In this document: positions 58,167-64,000 of the stretch, one piece after another
How the letters are laid out: each line of letters opens with the position of its first letter
Position numbering within the stretch: position 1 is the stretch's first letter
DNA from: Paulownia fortunei
Taxonomy: Eukaryota > Streptophyta > Magnoliopsida > Lamiales > Paulowniaceae
Direction: 5' to 3'
DNA length: 64,000 nt
Assembly: GCA_019321725.1 (NCBI GenBank)
Contig: CM033109.1
Span: 10,571,993 to 10,635,992 of the forward strand
Notes under the pieces: model-generated
What the model was told of the DNA's origin: nothing
Seen by the model: the letters and a program-made list of their open reading frames with translations, nothing else
Database searches by the model: none
Program-made: the position numbers and the translations under genes

Positions 58167-61100
58167 TACCTGCAGTATGGTAAAATTTCTCCATGTACCT
58201 ATAAAAGAAAAACAAAAATTTCCAGAATGTTGCCATCATTAGTATTCCTTTAGGTTGTTTTCGTTTTATTGTCTATGTATATTCTTGATTCTGTAGTTTA
58301 GACTTTTGCTGTCCCTGATAGTTTCTAGTCATCTTTCTTTTAAGCTGTCTACTGTAACTTTAAGTTGACAGGGAAGGCTTCTTGCTAGGATTGGAGACTA
58401 TGCTCCCGCAGCTGATGTATTCCGGAAAGTCTTGGAACTATGGTATGCCTTTTAAACTGCCAATAGTAATTTTATTTTTCTAAGGCAGTCTATTACTATC
58501 TATTTTATGTCTGATTTTCCATCTTTAAAATATTAAACAAAACTGAGCTAGGCGTTTGAACCTTTTGTATCTATGATAAAAACTACGTTACTTTTATTCT
58601 GTGTTCATCAGTAGTGACATGGCTGATTAAAGAATGTGAATACATTATCTGAGTCAATATTATCTGTTACCTTAAAACATATTAAAAATGTGGAAATTCT
58701 TTCCTTAGTGTTTGCTTCTCTTCTTTCCCTTAGTATCTTGTCACTATATCAAAATAGAAGTATGAAATGAACTGGGTATAATCTGGTGAGGAATTTTTGG
58801 TACCTTAGTAATATTCCATCTAGGAGTAATAGCTTTTCTCAAATTATTGTGCTTTCCTATGACTATTTTCCTTTTAATTGTTATTTTATCTTATTTTCTA
58901 CTGTTCAACGTTGAAGTATAAGTATCGTAGATGATAATTGTACGAGCATTTTTTCTTTTGCTTTTGATTAAATTCCCCTTCATAAGTAGTGTATTTTCCA
59001 TGAATTAATAATAAACCGCATTTGAGCTGTTAATGACTTTAAGTCAAACTTGGAAACTGATTTTAATGAACATTTACACTAGCAATCTATAGTTTGGTTT
59101 GATTCTGTTTCCATACATCCTTTGTAAGGATGCTGGAAATCTTGTATCCTAGTAGAATGAAGGAAATTCCATGACTCCATAACTCTTCTAGATTCATGAG
59201 TTTTAACAATATTAGTAAGTAAAATTAATTTATAAAATTCATGGTTTGGTGTTTTGAAATTTTTTGAGATCTGAGTACTCTTGGACTGGGAAATATACAA
59301 AGTCATGTCCAGTATTGTTGAAGCATTTTCATAGGATGAAGTAATACATGAAAGTATATTAAATGCCGAAGTTATTTCTGCTATCTCATTGTTAAACTGC
59401 AGATTTTCCATTATGTTTGATGGTGTGCTTGATACGATGGTATTTTACTTCGGACATCTCTTTTTTTCTTTGTTGGTAGTCCTGATGACTGGGAATGTTT
59501 CCTGCAATACCTTGGCTGTCTGCTGGAGGATGGCAGTTTCTTGACCAAAGGGACTGATCCCATTCATCCACTAAAATCTACCGAGTGCCAGAATTTGAAG
59601 TTACCTGAGGAAGTTGTAAGTTCGTGTAGTTCCTGCTAAAGAAGTACTTCATGACTTTCTTTCTACAGCAGTTGATATGTTTAACTTCTGTGTGCAGTTT
59701 GATTCACGTATGTCAAATGCTGTGAACTTTGTAGAGAAATTAATGGCTGAGGCCAAATATAATTCTGTAAGATGTCTGTACTTGGCACATCTTGAAATTG
59801 AAAGACGTAAACTTCTGGTTGGGAAAGGTGATGCTGACAGAGTAGTTGTGGATCTGATGCAATATTTTATGAGGTATATCTACATTTAGTATAGTAGCAT
59901 ATCAAACTCTCGGCACCCTTCCTCTCTCCTGCTCGTTTGCTTTCTTTTGACTCTCCTCCACATCTTTCTGTTGTTTACATCTCAATCTTGATGATGGAGG
60001 GTTACTGTTGATTTAAATTTTCTTCATCCTGACATGTTGGCTGTTGAGCTTTAGTTTAAAATGGTCCATATAATAACTGCAACTGAGTCTATTTTATGAC
60101 TTGGGACTTACCTTAAGCGCTCACTTGGATAACTTCTCTTCCAATGCTTACCAAAAATAGAAATTTTTGACAGAATGTGAGGAACAGTCATTGGCCCTAG
60201 TTGGCTTTTACTTTCCTATGAATTGACAGTTGATTTCTACACGTTTTGACAGACACCATTTTTTGTTGTTTCTTTTTTTTTTTTTTTTTTTTTTTTAAAT
60301 TTGGTATTTTGCTTCTTTATGATCTTACCATTGGCTGCTTGATTCACTGGACACAGGTTTGGTCACTTGGCTTGTTTCACTTCAGATGTTGAAATGTTTC
60401 TTCAAGTTCTTGATAATGATAAGAAGAGCGAGTTTTTGAAGAAATTAGTTAAGGGATGTGAAGCTAGCATGAGTCCGCCAACTAAAGCACTTGGGCAATC
60501 CATAAGTGTTTTCAAAATCCAGAACTTGATTGACGACATGTTCACTCTACCAGTGGATGGTATGCGTTAAGGCATTTTATTTTATGAATTTATCTGGTGG
60601 CGCAGTCTCTATTCTATAAACTTTGTCATTTGGTTCCACCTATGATGCATGGATACTCTTAAAAAAGGTCCCATGTAGTAATGGATACTTTCCGGTATGT
60701 ATACGACTAGGATATACAGGGAGGATACGAATCGTATACATCTATGGACATGCTATTTTATATTGTATCACTTTAGTGACATTCTAATGTCTGAAATTTT
60801 GTTGTATGTATATGTAATTATTGCTATTTAATAATGGAAAGTTATTTATTTATGTTATATTTAAAAATGTACGAGTTTTTAGTAGATGAACAAATATAGA
60901 TAAAACAAGCTAAAGTATGAACAAAGAAACTCTAATTCTAAAAATTAGGGATTGTTCCATGTAACTTTTTCATTGTTATGTATATTCATAGATATTACGT
61001 TTGAAAACGCATCCCACCCATATCCTAAATTTTTTGAAAATCTCCGTATGCCATGTCTGTATCATGTCGTATCCATTTCGCCTTATCCGTATCTGTGCAT

Positions 61101-64000
61101 CATAGGGTGCCGTATTTTTTTTTTATCGACTTTATCATTGTTTCACGGTTTAATCATGATGACATTTGTTTCATCTAGAGAGAGAATTTTTTGACTCTGT
61201 TAAATTGGACCGGTTCTTGATGAATTTATTGATCATGGAATAGTAAGTGGATCTAGTCCTGTCTTTGCTTCATCAAGTTTTCGCTAACTTCATCACCATG
61301 TCACTTAAAGCTTCATATTCTTGTTTCTTTGACACTTTATTTAGCATTTTAGCTACTTCTTCAACTGTATAAGTATTCTTATTTACGTAACTCATTAAAC
61401 CGAACATGTGGAAATGATAGCATGCCTTTTGGTGTAATGCTTTTGTATTTTTTTGACAGACCTTGAGGACCTAGCTGTACGAATGTCAGAAATGTTCTGT
61501 AAGAACCTTCCGCTGTCAAAAGAGTTGGATGCACAGGAGAATATGTATGGTGAAGAGCTTTTGTCAATGACATGCAATGTTTTGGTTCAGGTATTAGCTA
61601 TCTTTAACAAAATTTTATATGTCCTCTTATGTATGCTCCATTTGTAACTTGTTAGGATCATCTATCTTGCAAGAAAAATAGAGAAGACTTGTTTTCTCCT
61701 ACTTTTGCTGGGTAACTTTATTGCTTTGGAAAAGAATATAATGTGACTATCCTATGGACGTCCCTTGTTCTATGGATTATTTCCTAACATGGGTTAGGTT
61801 GATATTTATGATATTGAAGTAAAGCATCTGTTATCTTGAACTGCAATTTAGATATTTGGTTTTGGAGGAATTTTGCCACAGTTTGGATCTGAATCCCCTT
61901 TTATTATTCTGCTATGTTTCCTGCCCGGAGACTTAGCACGATTGAAGCTAATAGTCTGACATCCTATCTTATAACTCCCCGTCCTTGCTATTGCTGATAA
62001 GGACATATGTACTACATCATGAAAGCCCAGAAAACTGGATATTATATGCAGGTTCTCTCCTCTCACATATGATGGTAAATGGATAAATCCTAGCTTCCTT
62101 TTGAACACAAGTTCCAGCAGGAATGTTAACAGCTAGAGCGTATATTCTTTTATTTGTTTGGAAATCTACAAAACTATCTGAAACTTTCCTGAAATACTCC
62201 ACTAGTGTTCTTCAGGGGATTCTATTTACTCTTCCCTTTGGCTTTCCTGGCTCAAGCTTTAACTAACTACATGGGATATCTCTCTGTTTTTCTGTTCACC
62301 TGGTAGTTTTCCAGTTTTGTCTTGCTTTGAATTCCAAGATCGTGAATGGATGTAATGAAACTATGAAAGTTACCTGCAGGAAATGTTAATGCAGGTCTTC
62401 CATTCTCTGAAATCATTCTTCACGTCAAGGATGTCTATATCCTGAATCCTAATTGAACTTCCATCTTCTTTTTTATTTTGAAATCAATGCCACATTTTCG
62501 TGGAGACTTTGTTTTCTTTGATTAAAATTATCTTGTTGATATAGCCTCTAATTCTTATTATTTTTTTTCACCAGTTTAGATGCGAAACAAATGGCCCCAC
62601 TATCACTTTATCTTGCACCTTCTCCTACTTGAATAGCAAAGCCTTTTTAATTGATATAAATTTTTGAAATAAAAGATCTAAGTTTAAATGATATAATTTT
62701 TTTGAAATAATAGATCTAAGTTTAAATGATATAAATTTTTGAAAATAATAGATCTAAGTCTCTCTTCTTTCATATTTTCACTTTGACAAAATTTGGATGT
62801 AAGTTTTGCAATAGATTTCTGCCTTTAGTTTATCATATTTGTAGATTTCATTATAGAAGATTGAAAGTTCTGTGTCAATTTCAATTAATATTCTTTTTCA
62901 CCTATGTGGCTAAGCTTTTCTGGCGTACAAGGGATCTCGGCTATTTGCTGGAGTCAATTATGATTATGGAGTTTGGTTTGACTATCCGAAGGTTAGAAAG
63001 TAGATTTATCAATTTTTATTGCCAATTCTTCCTGTTGTTACTTAGTTTGTATCTTGAAAATCTTTTCTTCTCTCTTAGTGGAGGCAGAATTACCAAAAGG
63101 ATAAGTTATTTTGTCTCTTTAGAAAGCTTATAGTGGTAAATTTGATGAAAGGAATAATTAAACATTGAGAGTGTGTGCATGGAAACTATGCTTTGATGAT
63201 GGGATTTTATATGGTTATTCTTGAAGAATTTCCTTTCTTTAACAGAAGAAAAATGGAGGAACATTTGCTTCATATGGAGCTCATATGGTGCATGAATTTC
63301 GAATAGTTGCCTTCTTAATCAATGCCATGTGGCTTAAGAAAATAGACTTTAGTTGTGTTGGTAGTCACGTTGCTATTCTTCCTTGGAGTCAAAATACTGG
63401 ACATCTTCTCAAAGTGAGCATGGAGACCATGCAGACTATATGTGGTGAATTCATGTACTCACATAATAGAAGAGTGAAATAAAAATTAACAACAATGTGC
63501 TTCATTTTTAGTTTTGAGTGTAAACCAAAGCCTCTAGCTCAAAAGTGAAAAAGGCTCTTAGGTGGGATAACAAATTTAAATCATGCTTGTAATTGAGATC
63601 TACTTGGCACACAACTGACATGCCAATGAGTTTTTAACTTCTTGATCATAAGGATTGGGCACAGGTCTTAATATAGCATTATTAGGATGCAAAACAAAGC
63701 ATAAGTGCTTTGTTTGTCTTATTTTCTCCATTAAAAATATAGTTATTCACATACTAAAGCATGGTGTGGGAAAGTTTATCTGCTGAACCAGCAGTAATTT
63801 GTGTTTGGGATTTTTTATTTCTGTATCTTCCAAGGATGCATTTCTGAGGTAAATATATAGCTTTAAATGAGCATACACCATTATTAACAAAGTAAATACT
63901 TCATTTAACCATGACATTTTATTATTGGTCATTTTTTGCAGACATGTGTCGCAGTATAAGATTTTATTGGTGCATCTGTATTCCTATTGGAGTTCCCTTC
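46875..64000 (+). CDS. NAA25: NatB N-terminal acetyltransferase auxiliary subunit NAA25 (partial, 13 exons)
   Basis: Non-catalytic large subunit of the NatB complex, which anchors the catalytic subunit NAA20 at ribosomes for acetylation of Met-Asp/Glu/Asn/Gln N-termini. Exons: 46875-47021, 47113-47272, 47386-47504, 47619-47693, 56054-56147, 56279-56397, 58372-58442, 59480-59615, 59698-59873, 60357-60559, 61460-61590, 62915-62991 and 63942 onwards. All have GT-AG borders and keep phase, giving 522 residues of a protein usually near 1000. The N-terminus matches plant NAA25 (also called TCU2), with TPR-like helices such as FKNALKLSTTLLSKYPNSPY and YACGKYPNNLELMMGLFNCY, then GEERFLLWAVCSIQLQ, EKLFHLAEGLLKKHIASHS, LFWRTRDLGYLLESIMIM and HVSQYKILLVHLYSY. 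The donors of exons 2 and 5 are weak (GTTCGT, GTTCTT). Intron 4 is 8.36 kb owing to transposons. After HLYSY near 63988 the frame gives WSSL where the family has a VGALPL-like sequence, suggesting a 2-bp loss. Confidence 0.9.
49013..49505. repeat. 249-bp tandem duplication next to the left TIR
   Basis: Two adjacent copies begin AATTATTTCTTGGATCAAAA at 49013 and 49262 and run to about TTATCCTTCCAAAT(C/T)TAAA. They are nearly identical (a handful of differences), so the duplication is young compared with the neighbouring LTR pairs. Confidence 0.9.
49793..50013 (-). repeat. Copia 4 3' LTR
   Basis: 221 bp; shares AAGAATAATGCTT(C/A)TGATTG, GGTATAATATATAAG and GATATTT..TAGACTTT blocks with 53554-53775. 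Confidence 0.85.
50028..53540 (-). pseudogene. Copia 4 gag-pol remnant
   Basis: Minus-strand order: gag zinc knuckle CDPSNKPYHTKETCWDIH (about 53300-53370, with the second Cys replaced by Ser), protease GWIVDTDAPDHMT (about 53020-53060, DTG changed to DTD), degraded integrase (52100-52700), reverse transcriptase pieces (51480-52050 and 50600-50830, including QRKYTLNVLKKLGKLGVHVP), and RNase H ending KSAISIANNPIQHDRMKHVR and SGSISLHYIPTK (50105-50302). Only about 150 bp separate the primer site from the zinc knuckle, so the bulk of gag has been lost. Stops and shifts are frequent. Confidence 0.85.
50828..51427. mobile_element. Small non-autonomous element inside Copia 4 reverse transcriptase
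   Basis: The reverse transcriptase frame (LAMEVARS ... SQRKYTLN on the minus strand) is interrupted by about 600 bp whose ends are rich in GGTCTG, ACCGGTT, CCGGTTGAAC and CGGTTTAGTC motifs in opposite orientation. Termini are CTGTTTTCAAAAATTAAAAT and, reversed, CAGTATTTTCATAACTAAAC. No clear target duplication. Class uncertain (hAT or Mutator-like). Confidence 0.6.
53554..53775 (-). repeat. Copia 4 5' LTR
   Basis: 222 bp partner of 49793-50013, bounded by the primer site on one side and GGGAC on the other. Confidence 0.85.
54517..55470. mobile_element. Non-autonomous hAT element in NAA25 intron 4
   Basis: The left end is TAGGGTGTGCATTCAG and the reverse complement of the right end is TAGGGGTGTGCACAGG. 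Flanks GATATTGT (54509-54516) and GAAATTGT (55471-55478) form an 8-bp duplication with one mismatch. Subterminal DNA is dense in CCGAATACCG, GGTTTGGTTTGG and GGTACGG motifs. The GC-rich core (54900-55150) gives short frames with no recognised domain. Confidence 0.85.
56151..56182 (+). repeat. TCT-rich stretch just after the exon 5 donor
   Basis: An imperfect (TCT)n tract, read in frame as Ser/Ala, follows the exon 5 donor GTTCTT at 56148. Retention of this intron would add about 15 Ser-rich residues and then meet TAG at 56195. Confidence 0.7.
56717..57402. repeat. 232-bp tandem triplication in NAA25 intron 6
   Basis: Three adjacent copies contain TGCTTTGCCTGCTCAA at 56721, 56953 and 57185, exactly 232 bp apart, and run through GGTCAGGGTTGGTCTATACT to GTTAGATAAAACAAAAATGG. 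The copies are nearly identical; the third lacks about 8 bp in the GTTGATGTTGAT segment. Confidence 0.95.
58057..58162. repeat. (CT)n microsatellite in NAA25 intron 6
   Basis: About 105 bp of CT/TC repeat with interspersed TG steps near 58100-58113. It lies 210 bp upstream of the exon 7 acceptor. Open frames through it on both strands are repeat artefacts. Confidence 0.95.
60637..61095. mobile_element. Probable MITE in NAA25 intron 10
   Basis: The left end has ACCTATGATGCATGGATAC and the reverse complement of the right end has ACCCTATGATGCACAGATAC. GGATAC/GTATCC motifs recur near both ends. About 460 bp, AT-rich core, no coding. Target duplication not resolved. Confidence 0.55.
62653..62759. 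repeat. ~38-bp tandem repeat, three copies, in NAA25 intron 11
   Basis: Copies of GATATAAATTTTTGAAAT followed by AATAGATCTAAGTTTAAAT start at 62653, 62690 and 62728. Confidence 0.9.

Noticed and set aside
58048..58253. Ser/Leu-rich and Arg/Glu-rich frames on both strands
   Set aside because: Translations of the (CT)n microsatellite in an intron.
62783..63133. 116-residue frame spanning NAA25 exon 12
   Set aside because: Only 62915-62991 matches the family; the rest is intron read-through.
1..64000. CRISPR arrays, tRNA or rRNA genes, defence-type gene clusters
   Set aside because: No regularly spaced short repeats with unique spacers, no tRNA cloverleaf or rRNA sequence noticed by eye; the direct repeats present are tandem duplications in plant non-coding DNA.

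Overview
The window is plant nuclear DNA, almost certainly from a eudicot. It is AT-rich, its genes are intron-containing, and the two real genes are recognisable plant housekeeping genes: a mitochondrial protein of the GAMETE CELL DEFECTIVE 1 type (8111-13303, complete, 4 exons) and the NatB N-terminal acetyltransferase auxiliary subunit NAA25 (46875 to the right edge, first 13 exons). Both are on the + strand. Nearly everything else is transposable-element DNA in layers, mostly dead. I found no RNA genes, CRISPR arrays or prokaryotic features.

Layout. 1-1085 is the end of a CACTA transposon that cuts into a broken MULE transposase gene (1086-2102, minus). 2330-3330 holds three tandem copies of a roughly 338-bp AT-rich unit. 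3331-8110 is mostly featureless AT-rich DNA with a possible 1-kb TIR element at 6047-7100. The GCD1-type gene follows, with a hAT-like MITE in its second intron. Directly downstream lies a minus-strand Ty1/copia element (13838-25133, Copia 1) that hosts a hAT transposon with a perfect 8-bp target duplication (15529-17830), an unclassified insertion (about 19785-23680) that itself contains another hAT-type element (20323-22661), and a 196-bp MITE (24672-24867). Next is a plus-strand copia element (25484 to about 33985, Copia 2) whose 3' LTR is split by a minus-strand copia element (29557-33537, Copia 3). After a possible hAT-like element (34549-35905) and an unassigned stretch comes an internally collapsed Ty3/gypsy element (38659-43257), then further repeat-like DNA up to the NAA25 promoter.

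NAA25 is interrupted by an 8.36-kb fourth intron. This contains a putative TIR element (48999-54236) with a copia insertion (49793-53775, Copia 4), a small element inside that copia, and a separate hAT element (54517-55470). Despite this the coding exons keep phase through exon 12. Near the very edge of the window exon 13 seems to lose the expected family frame, which could be a real 2-bp deletion or a sequence error.

The genes show no operon-like cooperation, as expected for plants. The main interest is the nesting order, the target-site duplications that prove several insertions, and the repeated internal tandem duplications and deletions. I see no convincing new biological system. All family names come from recognising protein motifs and terminal sequences by eye, without database searches.
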